DNA of 64,000 bases from Leptospira sanjuanensis (GTDB lineage Bacteria > Spirochaetota > Leptospiria > Leptospirales > Leptospiraceae): NCBI RefSeq assembly GCF_022267375.1, contig NZ_JAIZBH010000001.1, positions 682,001 to 746,000 of the forward strand. The letters are read 5' to 3'. A model generated the notes under the pieces. That model saw only the letters and a list, made by a program, of their open reading frames with translations. It made no database searches and was not told the DNA's origin. Each line of letters opens with the position of its first letter. Within the stretch, counting starts at the first letter, position 1. Positions 1-10,200 of this stretch are shown here, in pieces. A program made the translations under genes and the position numbers.

Positions 1-2
1 AT

Positions 3-404
3 AATTATTCCGGTTATCGTCCGAAGAGTTCGGAAAACGATTTTTATATCTTTTCACTTGGGTTTGAGAATTCGACGGACAAGCCTGTGGAAGTAGATTG
101 GACGTTAGTGTTTTTGGAGAATGAGAAGGGCAAGTTAGTCGGATTACCCGTCGGATTCAACGATGCGACGTCTTTTTGGGCATCGTTCAAATCGGATTTT
201 CGGCGTTCATTCGGAGTGGCTGACAAGAAAAAAGAAACGGTCGATCCGGGAGAATCGATTGCAAAGTTATACGGTTTTCTTTTGAAACGATCCGACAATC
301 CTGCACATGTGTTATTACTGAGCGATCCGGGAGATGCGTTAGAGAAAAGTAAGGATGTGGAAAAGGATCGCAAAAAATTCATATTAGGAAAGGTGAAACT
401 TTAG
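3..404 (+). CDS. Partial hypothetical protein, possible immunity protein of an upstream cassette
   Basis: The frame is open from the first bases of the window and ends at TAG 402-404, so only the C-terminal 133 residues are visible. The visible part begins NYSGYRPKSS and continues into a beta-rich stretch (phrase FSLGFENSTDKPVEVDWTL) that looks like an Ig-like or lipoprotein domain; this is only an impression. A GTG at 87 could be mistaken for a start, but the open upstream frame argues for a longer gene. It sits exactly where an immunity gene lies in the other cassettes, directly before the 69-residue small gene, so an immunity role for a toxin upstream of the window is inferred from position alone. 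Confidence 0.6.
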   Translation, partial: NYSGYRPKSSENDFYIFSLGFENSTDKPVEVDWTLVFLENEKGKLVGLPVGFNDATSFWASFKSDFRRSFGVADKKKETVDPGESIAKLYGFLLKRSDNPAHVLLLSDPGDALEKSKDVEKDRKKFILGKVKL

Positions 405-424
405 AGTTGAGGTAGTTTTACAAT

Positions 425-445
425 AAGGCTACGCTTCGGGACTAA
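425..445 (+). other. Fossil 3' end of a cassette-C-type immunity gene
   Basis: These bases read K-A-T-L-R-D-stop and match, with one internal base change, the last codons of the immunity gene that ends at 19353 (AAG GCG ACG CTT CGG GAC TGA). Here they stand alone, 21 bp after the stop of a different gene and just before the small 69-residue gene. The simplest reading is that an immunity gene of the cassette-C type once stood here and was replaced by recombination, leaving its tail. Confidence 0.6.
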
Positions 446-466
446 AGTTAGAGAGAAGACGCAGAT

Positions 467-676
467 ATGACAACAAACGAAACACAAAAAGGCTTCGTGC
501 TTGGCGAAGCGGTTCGCGACACAACGACGGGCCAAACGATGTATGTAGAAAAGGCTTGGAGTCCGACAGTACCTTGCATTTACTTTGATCCGAAGACGGA
601 AAGCCTTGTGAAGGTGGATCTGTTGCCTGAGAATTTGGAGAGGATCAAGGAGATATTGCCGTATTTACCGAAGTGA
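467..676 (+). CDS. Conserved 69-residue cassette protein (copy 1 of 6)
   Basis: This small soluble protein begins MTTNETQKGFVLGEAVRD and ends LERIKEILPYLPK. Six nearly identical copies occur in the window, always between an immunity gene and the conserved spacer. The pattern of a GFVLGEAV start, a TMYVE strand, a VPCIYFD strand and a LLPENLE end faintly resembles the small DUF2158/YodC-like proteins (a G-x-x-V-x-L then M-T-V-E then C-x-W-F-D layout), but I cannot confirm that. There is no signal peptide, so it should be cytoplasmic. A GAGAGAAG stretch lies just ahead of the ATG. Its function is unknown. Its near-invariance next to highly variable neighbours suggests either a shared role for all cassettes or use as a homology block for recombination. 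Confidence 0.75.
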   Translation: MTTNETQKGFVLGEAVRDTTTGQTMYVEKAWSPTVPCIYFDPKTESLVKVDLLPENLERIKEILPYLPK

Positions 677-1092
677 AGAACTTTCAAACCCGCGAATGGT
701 AAGGAACAACAAGAAAGGTTCTCTATTGAAAGGACATATTATTTTACATGTGAATCAGGCGAACAAAAATTTCCTTTAATTTCTCCTTTCCCATTGACAA
801 TAGCACTCTGTAGGCGACTCTTTGATGTATCAAAGAGTCGGTTCCTGACTCAGTAACTTTCCTTTCATTTTTTCTTCAAACTTTCAACGGCTAACGCTAA
901 AGACATTCCGACTGCACAGGCTGTGCGAAGCAATCAACTGCTGAAAGAAGAACAAGCTATCCCGCGAGAGCGATCGTAGCGTAAATCCGGCATTGCACCA
1001 TCGAGTAATACGCTGTTCTTTTTCTTTCTTTGGACTTGATGGTGCGATGCTGATTGAAGCGGAGAGCGCGTTTCGCGAAGCGAACTCGCCCC
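677..1092 (+). repeat. Cassette spacer repeat R1
   Basis: This is the first of seven copies of a conserved spacer that joins the small gene to a truncated toxin. It holds a conserved TTGACA (795-800), a near-perfect inverted repeat at 815-840 (arms CGACTCTTTG / CAAAGAGTCG), a second long-loop inverted repeat (arms GCACCATC / GATGGTGC), and a GC-rich end around GCGTTTCGCGAAGCG. A 27-codon ORF starts at ATG 1047 and stops at TGA 1128-1130, which overlaps the GTG at 1127 of the toxin frame by four bases (GTGA). The homology to the other spacers breaks off sharply at the end of this feature. Confidence 0.8.
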
Positions 1093-1126
1093 AAGCGGCA
1101 GCTATACCGCGAACGCGAGCTATGAC

Positions 1127-4100
1127 GTGAACAAGGCAGGTGGCAAATCTTGGGCGAACGGAAGTGTTAACGTATCTGCGAGTAGAGAAGGTCACTCGAG
1201 TTTAGCGTTGTCTTACAACCACGACGGAAACACGGCGATTCCTCAGAGACTTCGCGGAGGTGGAGCGACGCTTGACTTAGGTAACGACGGTGTATTGGGT
1301 TTTAGCATCCAGGGACTGAAAGGGGCTACGATCGGTAATGTGAGCTACAACACGAACAGTCATGGTTGGGAACAGGCGACTTTGAACCAGAATTTCCAGA
1401 ACGAATATCTTCAAGGTGTGACAGCTGAGAACTCTGCCTACAACCACGAGAAGGCTCAGATGGAGATCTTGCGTACGGAGCTGAGTATTGCGACGAAGAT
1501 GGAGAAACCGTTGTTTACGCAAGCAGATGTGGACAAGTATTTACCTAAAAACAAGGACGGCAGCATCGACGTAGAGAATGCACAGCCTGAGAAGTTGTTA
1601 GAGAAATGGAACGCGCACAAGGAAGCGATGTCCCAAACGCCTGAGGGCTTGCAGAAGTGGAAGGACGATGTAACGAGAGCCGGAGAAAGATCGGGGATTG
1701 AGATCCGCTTCAACGACGGTAAGAGTGCAACGAGCACTTTCGGTAAGTTTGTAACGGGAATGTTCGGAGATATTGCCCAGAGTTTCGGTATTGCGAACGA
1801 CGGAAGCAAGATGGTGGACAAGGCGGGCGTATTTCATTTAGACACGTGTTTTCGCGGAGACGTCCCGGTATTGCGTTTGAAACACAAAGAAAACGGAATA
1901 TACGGGAATGTTAAATCACCCGAGTTTAGTTCCGAGGACTACGAGCTAATTGCGATCGAAGAGGTAAAGATCGGGGACGTAGTTCAGTCCTGGAACGAAA
2001 GAACCGGAAAACTCGAGAACAAGAGAGTCACGGAAACTTTTGTCCACGAAGTTCCGCAGCTTTTCTTTCTTGAGTTAGACGGGGAAGAAGAGATTCATAC
2101 GACTTGGAACCACCCGTTTAGACGGAGAATCGTAACTCAGAATGGTTCGAATGCCAACACAAATCAAAACAGAGTTTCTCCGTTTGATCTAAAGGGAATC
2201 CAAAGAGATTTCAAAACTCATGAACATCTGCTTCATCCGCGAGAAGCAAGAATCGTGACGAGCCTTTTGGGCTCGGGAAGCGAGAGCGAAACAAAGACAG
2301 CGAGTGTAATAGAGGAGCTTCCCCATTCTACAGATTCTAACCATTCAGCGTCGGATGTAACGTTGACGAAGACGGAAAGGTTCTCTTCTAACACCACAAC
2401 CCAAACCTCGGAATGGGTGAAGGTGGAAGACCTCCGCTTGCGAGACCAAGTTCTCAAAGCAGACGGAAGTTGGGGAACTGTAACGGGGATTTACTACTAC
2501 AACACGGAACCGACTAAGGTTTACAACTTAGAAGTAGAGGAGAATCATACTTACGTTGTGGGCGGAAGAGAATCCAATTCCGGCGCGGGCTACGTTGTGC
2601 ACAATTACGAAGGCGGCTTTGACAAAGGCGTAAGCGCAATCAAAGCGGGACTGAAAGACTTGATGGGAAGAGAAGGATTGTTCGGTTTGGGAGCTGAGAA
2701 GCCACTGAGTGGTCAGGCGAAAGAGCTTCTTAGCAAGTTGAATGAATACGACACGAAGGACCGCAAGTTAGGTGCTGAGAGATCTGCGCTGATCACGGAA
2801 GTCGCGGTTGGCCAAGGGAAGAAGGAGCTTTTAGGGAAGCGTAACGAATTTTTACTGAGCGTGGTAAGGGACAAAGGATCGGACGGAATCGAAGGAGTAG
2901 CGGATCTAAGAAAAGCGCTGAAGGACGTGAATCCGAAAGCGGGATTGAACAAATCTCAAATGGCTGCGGTAGAGACCTGGTTGAAGAAAACATCTGGAGA
3001 GTCCGGGCTTGGTGGTGGAATTGGACTTTTCAAAGGTGGGATGCAAAACGGAGCCGGTCAAAGTGGTTTGAAGGGCTTGTTGCTGAAAGCGGCTTCCGAA
3101 GCGGGGAGTGCAGGTGAACTTGCTCACTTGAACGAGAAACTTGCGACGAATCAAGAGCAGTTGAGACAGAAGGCATTGGACCACGAGAAGGTTGGATCTG
3201 ATCTTGCAAAAATAATAACGCACGACTACGCAAACTTAAAGACTGCAGCTGCTTCGATTATGCCACTTCGAATTCCAGCGGATACAAAAACTTTAGATCA
3301 CACAGTAGCTGAGAATCTTCGCAAAGGTGAGGGCGGAACTACAAAGGAAATAACCTGGAACGACAACAAATACAAAAAACAAATCAACGAAAGAACCGGA
3401 GAAGTAAGTTATTCAAGGGAATACAGTCGAGGAGTGAAAGAAGAGATTCGAGTTACACCCGACAACCATATCGAACAGAAGTTGAGCTGGACCGGTGCAT
3501 TCGGCTTTGGTAAAAAAGAAGACAAGGTAACGATCTTCGAAGCAAACGGGAACGAGAAGAAAGTAGACGAGAAGAACGGCAAAAAGGTCAAGGCATCGAC
3601 TCACGAAGTTGAGTTAACTCATGTTCAAAAAGATCTACCTGCTTTTACGGAAACGTTGAACTCGGACAAACATTTCAATGTTGATGACAAGGCAAAGTCA
3701 AGCGAGTTAAGAGAAAAGATATTCAACGCTCAAGCAAAGGATCGACCGAAGCTTTTGGATGAATTGAAGAAACTTAAAATCGAATCGTATGCTCGTGAAA
3801 ACAAGTTAGTGGATGAGCTTGGACCGGAAGACAGAAGTAAATTGATCGCAAACCTCGACAAGATATACAGCGGATCGAAAGATTCGGCAGAAGCAAGTAA
3901 TATCGTATCGAATCTTCTCCAGAAAGCGGCCGGTGGAATGACGGAAAATTCCTTCCCTCATCAGACTGAATTTGACAAGAAGATCAATCAGGGACTACGG
4001 ACTGCCAAGAACGAAGTTAAGATTCTAATCGAGCATCAAAAGGATGCGTTCCGCAAGAAGTATGATTCGGAAATGGTATATGACGACAAAGGCAATTTTG

Positions 4101-5194
4101 ATATTCGATACACGAGGCAAGATCCTGAATACGTAGGATTTGACGGAATTGCGGAGATGACGGACTACAACGATTCGAATCAGAACAAATCAAATAACTA
4201 TACGACGATGAAGGAAGGCAAGGCCGGGTTGACGGGAAAACTTCACGACGTGGTCGATATGATGCGCCAAGAATTCCAGGGCGATGGCGGGAAATATTAC
4301 TATCAAGAAGAGTTGGATAGTGCGTTAAAGAACAAGCAAAGTCTAACAGATCTGCAAACGTCTCTCAAATCGAAAGAGAAAGGAATTTCGGACTCGATCA
4401 CTTCCTTGTCATCGGAGATTTCGAAGTTAAAGAAAGACAAGCACGCAGACCCGGCCGTGTTGGCGCAGAAGGCAGCTAATTTGGAAACACAAAAGAATTC
4501 ATTAACGTCGATCAAAGATCAGCTCGTGGATACGAAATCGATGTTGAAAAAAGCGGATTCTCAGGTTTCCTATTTCGAGAGTCGGAAGTCGACGTTTGAG
4601 GAATCGAAGAAATGGTTTAGCGACAAGAAGAATACGATCGATCCGACGAAAGGAGTTGCGAGCGGTATTTGTTACGCCTGGAGTGATTACGCGCTGTTGA
4701 AGGGAAGTAATTTGGAGAAGCGTCCGTTTGATGTGTGGTATCGAGAGCAGGTTCGTAAAGGAAATCTTTCCTATTCCACGACGCAAGCGGGTGGAGCGGG
4801 TGTATTTTTTGGCAAGATTGAGGCCACGGGTGACGGTTTGTTAGCTGGTTACGAGACCGAGTATATCAGTAACAAGTTGAATCAAAAAGACGCTTGGAAC
4901 GATCAAAGTTGGCAACCTCTGAACTATTCCGAAACGATGAAAACTTTGAAAGACCAGGGAATTAAGACGTTCAAGGTTTGGATTGACAAGACCGCATACG
5001 GAAAAGGCGGATTTAACAAAACGTTAGATTTTGGCGGGCAACATTATTTTATCGTTGCTTGGGACGATGCGAGAGGCAAATTCATGATGATGGATCACAA
5101 CGACAATAGTGTTTATCATGAAAAACCTTTAACAGAAGATTACTTCAAGCAGGTTCGTAAGATCACATATATCAAACCAAAAGGAATGAAATGA
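1127..5194 (+). CDS. 5'-truncated TIGR04388-type polymorphic toxin with Hint domain and cysteine-peptidase-like end (cassette A)
   Basis: Residues 1-240 match the region upstream of Hint in the longer cassette-C protein. Residues 241-493 form a Hint autoprotease: Cys241 in DTCFRGDVPV, a TTWNHPF block, and terminal His492-Asn493. Cleavage after Asn493 would release a passenger of 862 residues. The passenger has a beta-rich module near 738-806, a coiled coil near 1060-1155 and a last domain with Cys1182 (SGICYAW), His1306 (GGQHYF) and Asp1323, the order seen in papain/C39-like peptidases. The start is poor: the frame is open from 1058, contains no ATG, and the GTG at 1127 has no clear Shine-Dalgarno. 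The gene may therefore be a silent donor cassette or be read through coupling to the short ORF ending at 1130. The immunity gene follows after one base. Confidence 0.85.
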   Translation: MNKAGGKSWANGSVNVSASREGHSSLALSYNHDGNTAIPQRLRGGGATLDLGNDGVLGFSIQGLKGATIGNVSYNTNSHGWEQATLNQNFQNEYLQGVTAENSAYNHEKAQMEILRTELSIATKMEKPLFTQADVDKYLPKNKDGSIDVENAQPEKLLEKWNAHKEAMSQTPEGLQKWKDDVTRAGERSGIEIRFNDGKSATSTFGKFVTGMFGDIAQSFGIANDGSKMVDKAGVFHLDTCFRGDVPVLRLKHKENGIYGNVKSPEFSSEDYELIAIEEVKIGDVVQSWNERTGKLENKRVTETFVHEVPQLFFLELDGEEEIHTTWNHPFRRRIVTQNGSNANTNQNRVSPFDLKGIQRDFKTHEHLLHPREARIVTSLLGSGSESETKTASVIEELPHSTDSNHSASDVTLTKTERFSSNTTTQTSEWVKVEDLRLRDQVLKADGSWGTVTGIYYYNTEPTKVYNLEVEENHTYVVGGRESNSGAGYVVHNYEGGFDKGVSAIKAGLKDLMGREGLFGLGAEKPLSGQAKELLSKLNEYDTKDRKLGAERSALITEVAVGQGKKELLGKRNEFLLSVVRDKGSDGIEGVADLRKALKDVNPKAGLNKSQMAAVETWLKKTSGESGLGGGIGLFKGGMQNGAGQSGLKGLLLKAASEAGSAGELAHLNEKLATNQEQLRQKALDHEKVGSDLAKIITHDYANLKTAAASIMPLRIPADTKTLDHTVAENLRKGEGGTTKEITWNDNKYKKQINERTGEVSYSREYSRGVKEEIRVTPDNHIEQKLSWTGAFGFGKKEDKVTIFEANGNEKKVDEKNGKKVKASTHEVELTHVQKDLPAFTETLNSDKHFNVDDKAKSSELREKIFNAQAKDRPKLLDELKKLKIESYARENKLVDELGPEDRSKLIANLDKIYSGSKDSAEASNIVSNLLQKAAGGMTENSFPHQTEFDKKINQGLRTAKNEVKILIEHQKDAFRKKYDSEMVYDDKGNFDIRYTRQDPEYVGFDGIAEMTDYNDSNQNKSNNYTTMKEGKAGLTGKLHDVVDMMRQEFQGDGGKYYYQEELDSALKNKQSLTDLQTSLKSKEKGISDSITSLSSEISKLKKDKHADPAVLAQKAANLETQKNSLTSIKDQLVDTKSMLKKADSQVSYFESRKSTFEESKKWFSDKKNTIDPTKGVASGICYAWSDYALLKGSNLEKRPFDVWYREQVRKGNLSYSTTQAGGAGVFFGKIEATGDGLLAGYETEYISNKLNQKDAWNDQSWQPLNYSETMKTLKDQGIKTFKVWIDKTAYGKGGFNKTLDFGGQHYFIVAWDDARGKFMMMDHNDNSVYHEKPLTEDYFKQVRKITYIKPKGMK

Positions 5195-5195
5195 G

Positions 5196-5711
5196 ATGAA
5201 GAAGATTATTTGCAGTCTATTTATTTTAGCATTTTTGACTTCTTGCAAGGAATGCAAGCCGGGACAGAAGGAGCCTGAGGTTTCTTTCGAAGTAGATGGG
5301 GTTTACAGCGTTCATGACGGCCGTTTTTTGAAAGATCTTACAAAAGGTGATGTGTCTCTTGAATATGGTGGCATTTGTTTAGAAATTCAAAGGCCGGATG
5401 TAGCGATTGTGCGCTTTGTCGGTTTGAAAGAAGTAAAGGACGTTTCGATGAAATGGTCCAAAGTGGAAGAAGGAAAACACAAAATTAGTTATCATAGCAG
5501 TAGCGCTTTTATATATGATTACGAAGTTTGGAAAGGTAAAGGGCCCTATATGATACTAATGCTTAGTTCACAAGAGACTAAACCTTCCAATGATGAAACC
5601 AATAGTTATACAAGTATGACAAAGCTCTTCAATTATCCCACCTTAGATGATTGCACCTCTTACAAAAGAGAAGAAATGACTCAGGAGTCTGATCCTGGTC
5701 CGGACAACTGA
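5196..5711 (+). CDS. Immunity lipoprotein candidate for cassette A
   Basis: The 171-residue protein has a short lipoprotein signal peptide ending LAFLTSC, with the lipidated Cys at residue 17. It starts one base after the toxin stop, the usual place for a cognate immunity gene. Its first 39 or so and last 20 or so residues are identical to the cassette-B homologue (11344-11844), while the middle is strongly diverged, as expected of a protein that must fit a changed toxin. Export suggests that the partner toxin acts in the periplasm or at the cell surface. I do not recognise the family; the immunity role is inferred from position and divergence pattern. Confidence 0.7.
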   Translation: MKKIICSLFILAFLTSCKECKPGQKEPEVSFEVDGVYSVHDGRFLKDLTKGDVSLEYGGICLEIQRPDVAIVRFVGLKEVKDVSMKWSKVEEGKHKISYHSSSAFIYDYEVWKGKGPYMILMLSSQETKPSNDETNSYTSMTKLFNYPTLDDCTSYKREEMTQESDPGPDN

Positions 5712-5728
5712 GGATTTAATCTTTCAAA

Positions 5729-6604
5729 ATGAAATTTTTAGAATTGAGACTTGGCTTATTTTTTTTACTCGTTGTTGTTTTGAATTGCGGAGGAACGGCT
5801 CCGATCCAAAAGGATTCATCTCTGTCTCCTTCGAATGCTTCCGAAACGGGAATGTATGGATATGTTCGTGGTAGTTCTGTGAATGTTCGTTCGAATGGAA
5901 AACTTGCGTCGGACAAGATCGGCATGCTCAAGAAAGGCGAAGTGGTTAAAATCGAATCCGTTTCTCCTGCGAAAGAAGATATTCAAAATGACAGCGAATA
6001 CTGGTATCAGATCAAAAGTAAAAGCGGTCTTTCCGGTTGGGTATATGGAAAATTTCTAATGTTGTATGACCATGCCCCTTTGAGTGAAAAGGAATATATC
6101 GCTTTATTCGCTAAGAAATTGTATCCCGGTGAGTCGATTAAGAAAGTAGCCGCTGGTGAATATGAGGTAAAAAGTCCTTACAATTTTTCGTTCAATGTAA
6201 AAATTTCCTTGGAAGACGGAATGATCGAAGTTCACAGAAGCGCGAAGGAAGAATTTCACGCGGAAGATGTAACAGAAGTGTATCTGTTGTTAAAGGAATT
6301 TCCGAAGCATGTTTTTAGCGTTAGTGGATATTCTCAAGTATACGTAATCAATACAAATGATTGCTTTTTGTCGATTGTGAACGGAAGGCGATTAGAGCTT
6401 TTTGACAAAACAGTCGAGAAGAATACAAGCAAAGGCGACGGAATCCATGCTATTTATCCTAAAACGGATGGCCGTGATGATGACAAAAGCTACGAGTTTG
6501 TAGATGGTTTTCTCATCCAGTCTTCTCGCTTTGAAGATGGAAAGGGAATGCGCCCAGCTCAAAAGTTTAAGATTAAGAACTGCAAACTTGTTGAGTTGAA
6601 GTGA
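5729..6604 (+). CDS. SH3b-domain lipoprotein
   Basis: The 291-residue protein has a signal peptide ending VVVLNC, with Cys20 as the probable lipidation site. Residues about 42-110 form a bacterial SH3 (SH3b) domain: GYVRGSSVNVRSNGKLASDKIGML and later WYQIKSKSGLSGWVYGKF are typical. The rest (110-291) is a mixed domain I do not recognise. It lies 17 bases after the cassette-A immunity gene and before the small gene, and cassette B lacks it. It may be a second immunity factor or a cargo lipoprotein; SH3b domains often bind peptidoglycan or peptides in the envelope. Confidence 0.7.
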   Translation: MKFLELRLGLFFLLVVVLNCGGTAPIQKDSSLSPSNASETGMYGYVRGSSVNVRSNGKLASDKIGMLKKGEVVKIESVSPAKEDIQNDSEYWYQIKSKSGLSGWVYGKFLMLYDHAPLSEKEYIALFAKKLYPGESIKKVAAGEYEVKSPYNFSFNVKISLEDGMIEVHRSAKEEFHAEDVTEVYLLLKEFPKHVFSVSGYSQVYVINTNDCFLSIVNGRRLELFDKTVEKNTSKGDGIHAIYPKTDGRDDDKSYEFVDGFLIQSSRFEDGKGMRPAQKFKIKNCKLVELK

Positions 6605-6613
6605 GTGAACGCA

Positions 6614-6823
6614 ATGACAACAAACGGAACACCAAAAGGCTTCGTGCTTGGCGAAGCGGTTCGCGACACAACGACGGGCCAAACGATGTATGTGGAGAAG
6701 GCTTGGAGTCCGACTGTACCTTGCATTTACTTTGATCCGAAGACGGAAAGTCTTGTGAAGGTGGATCTGTTGCCTGAAAACTTGGAGAGGATCAAGGAGA
6801 TATTGCCGTATTTACCGAAGTGA
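6614..6823 (+). CDS. Conserved 69-residue cassette protein (copy 2 of 6)
   Basis: This copy starts MTTNGTPKG and is otherwise the same as copy 1. A GTG nine bases upstream (6605) is in frame, but the ATG at 6614 aligns with the other copies, so I take 6614. The gene begins 9 bases after the stop of the SH3b lipoprotein and is probably in the same transcript. Confidence 0.75.
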   Translation: MTTNGTPKGFVLGEAVRDTTTGQTMYVEKAWSPTVPCIYFDPKTESLVKVDLLPENLERIKEILPYLPK

Positions 6824-7240
6824 AGAACTTTCAAACCCGCGAATGGCAAGGAACAACAAGAAAGGTTCTCTATTGAAAGGACATACAGTTTTACATGTGA
6901 ATCAGGCGAACAAAAATTTCCTTCAATTTCTCCTTTCCCATTGACAAAAGCACTCTGTAGGCGACTCTTTGATGTATCAAAGAGTCGGTTCCTGACTCCG
7001 TAATTTTCCTTTCATTTTTTTCTCCAAACTTTCACCACTTAACGTTAAAGACATTCCGACTGCACAGGCTGTGCGAAACAATCAACTATTGAAAGAAGAA
7101 CAAACGAACCCGCGAGAGTGATCGCAGCGTAAATCCGGCATTGCACCATCGTGTAATACGCTGTTCTTTGTTTTTATCAAAACCGAATGGTGCGATGCTG
7201 ATTGAAGCGGAGAGCGCGTTTCGCGAAGCGAACTCGCCCC
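6824..7240 (+). repeat. Cassette spacer repeat R2
   Basis: This copy has the same layout as R1. The inverted repeat is at 6962-6987. The short coupled ORF runs from ATG 7195 to TGA 7278 and overlaps the toxin GTG (7275) by four bases. It carries the variant loop segment ending TTTTTATCAAAACCG between the GCACCAT arms, instead of the TTTCTTTGG version of R1. Confidence 0.8.
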
Positions 7241-7274
7241 AAGCGGCAGCTATACCGCGAACGCGAGCTATGAC

Positions 7275-10200
7275 GTGAACAAGGCAGGTGGCAAATCTTG
7301 GGCGAACGGAAGTGTTAACGTATCTGCGAGTAGAGAAGGTCACTCGAGTTTAGCGTTGTCTTACAACCACGACGGAAACACGGCGATTCCTCAGAGACTT
7401 CGCGGAGGTGGAGCGACGCTTGACTTAGGTAATGACGGTGTATTGGGTTTTAGCATCCAGGGACTGAAAGGGGCTACGATCGGTAATGTGAGCTACAACA
7501 CGAACAGTCATGGTTGGGAACAGGCGACTTTGAACCAGAATTTCCAGAACGAATATCTTCAAGGTGTGACAGCTGAGAACAGCTCTTACAATCACGAGAA
7601 GTCTCAGATGGAGATCTTGCGTACGGAGCTGAGTATTGCGACGAAGATGGAGAAACCGTTGTTTACGCAAGCAGATGTGGACAAGTATTTACCTAAAAAC
7701 AAGGACGGCAGTATCGACGTAGAGAATGCACAGCCTGAGAAGTTGTTAGAGAAATGGAACGCGCACAAGGAAGCGATGTCTCAAACGGCTGAGGGCTTGC
7801 AGAAGTGGAAGGACGATGTAACGAGAGCCGGAGAAAGATCGGGGATTGAGATCCGCTTCAACGACGGTAAGAGTGCAACGAGCACTTTCGGTAAGTTTGT
7901 AACGGGAATGTTCGGAGATATTGCCCAGAGCTTCGGTATTGCGAACGACGGAAGCAAGATGGTGGACAAACAAGGCGTGTTCCACTTAGACACGTGTTTT
8001 CGCGGAGACGTCCCGGTTTGGCGTTTGAAACACAAAGAAAACGGAATATACGGGAATGTTAAATCACCCGAGTTTAGTTCCGAGGACTACGAGCTAATTG
8101 CGATCGAAGAGGTAAAGATCGGGGACGTAGTCCAGTCCTGGAACGAAAGAACCGGAAAACTCGAGAACAAGAAAGTGACGGAGACGTTTGTCCACGAAGT
8201 TCCGCAGCTTTTCTTTCTTGAGTTAGACGGGGAAGACGAGATCCACACAACTTGGAACCACCCGTTTAGACGGAGAATCGTAACTCAGAATGGTTCGAAT
8301 GCCAACACAAATCAAAACAGAGTTTCTCCGTTTGATCTAAAGGGAATCCAAAGAGATTTCAAAACTCATGAACATCTGCTTCATCCGCGAGAAGCAAGAA
8401 TCGTGACGAGCCTTGTCGGCTCGGGAAGCGAGAGCGAAACAAAGACAGCGAGTGTAATAGAGGAGCTTCCCCATTCTACAGATTCTAACCATTCAGCCTC
8501 GGATGTAACGTTGTCGAAGACGGAAAGGTTCTCTTCTAACACCACGACACAAACCTCGGAATGGGTGAAGGTGGAAGACCTCCGCTTGCGAGACCAAGTT
8601 CTCAAAGCAGACGGAAGTTGGGGAACTGTAACGGGGATTTACTACTACAACACGGAACCGACTAAGGTTTACAACTTAGAAGTAGAGGAGAATCATACTT
8701 ACGTTGTGGGGGGAAGAGAAACCAATTCCGGCGCGGGCTACGTTGTTCACAACTACGAAGGCGGCTTTGACAAAGGCGTAAGCGCAATCAAAGCGGGACT
8801 GAAAGACTTGATGGGAAGAGAAGGATTGTTCGGTTTGGGAGCTGAGAAGCCACTGAGTGGTCAGGCGAAAGAGCTTCTTAGCAAGTTGAATGAATACGAC
8901 ACGAAGGACCGCAAGTTAGGTGCTGAGAGATCTGCGCTGATCACGGAAGTCGCGGTTGGCCAAGGGAAGAAGGAGCTTTTAGGGAAGCGTAACGAATTTT
9001 TACTGAGCGTGGTAAGGGACAAAGGATCGGACGGAATCGAAGGAGTAGCGGATCTAAGAAAAGCGCTGAAGGACGTGAATCCGAAAGCGGGATTGAACAA
9101 ATCTCAAATGGCTGCGGTAGAGACCTGGTTGAAGAAAACATCTGGAGAGTCCGGGCTTGGTGGTGGAATTGGACTTTTCAAAGGTGGGATGCAAAACGGA
9201 GCCGGTCAAAGTGGTTTGAAGGGCTTGTTGCTGAAAGCGGCTTCCGAAGCGGGGAGTGCAGGTGAACTTGCTCACTTGAACGAGAAACTTGCGACGAATC
9301 AAGAGCAGTTGAGACAGAAGGCATTGGACCACGAGAAGGTTGGATCTGATCTTGCAAAAATAATAACGCACGACTACGCAAACTTAAAGACTGCAGCTGC
9401 TTCGATTATGCCACTTCGAATTCCAGCGGATACAAAAACTTTAGATCACACAGTAGCTGAGAATCTTCGCAAAGGTGAGGGCGGAACTACAAAGGAAATA
9501 ACCTGGAACGACAACAAATACAAAAAACAAATCAACGAAAGAACCGGAGAAGTAAGTTATTCAAGGGAATACAGTCGAGGAGTGAAAGAAGAGATTCGAG
9601 TTACACCCGACAACCATATCGAACAGAAGTTGAGCTGGACCGGTGCATTCGGCTTTGGTAAAAAAGAAGACAAGGTAACGATCTTCGAAGCAAACGGGAA
9701 CGAGAAGAAAGTAGACGAGAAGAACGGCAAAAAGGTCAAGGCATCGACTCACGAAGTTGAGTTAACTCATGTTCAAAAAGATCTACCTGCTTTTACGGAA
9801 ACGTTGAACTCGGACAAACATTTCAATGTTGATGACAAGGCAAAGTCAAGCGAGTTAAGAGAAAAGATATTCAACGCTCAAGCAAAGGATCGACCGAAGC
9901 TTTTGGATGAATTGAAGAAACTTAAAATCGAATCGTATGCTCGTGAAAACAAGTTAGTGGATGAGCTTGGACCGGAAGACAGAAGTAAATTGATCGCAAA
10001 CCTCGACAAGATATACAGCGGATCGAAAGATTCGGCAGAAGCAAGTAATATCGTATCGAATCTTCTCCAGAAAGCGGCCGGTGGAATGACGGAAAATTCC
10101 TTCCCTCATCAGACTGAATTTGACAAGAAGATCAATCAGGGACTACGGACTGCCAAGAACGAAGTTAAGATTCTAATCGAGCATCAAAAGGATGCGTTCC

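Noticed and set aside
795..840. TTGACA plus the hairpin as a normal promoter in the spacers
   Set aside because: No acceptable -10 lies 16-18 bases after TTGACA in any copy.
1847..2605. Inteins (protein splicing) in the toxin genes
   Set aside because: The residue after the His-Asn is Tyr, and the sequence after it is a different passenger in each cassette, not a conserved extein; cleavage is the better explanation.
2906..3223. Minus-strand ORFs inside the toxins (for example 105 codons here, repeated at 9054-9371)
   Set aside because: They are repeated only because the toxin genes are repeated, have no ribosome sites and show no protein-like composition.
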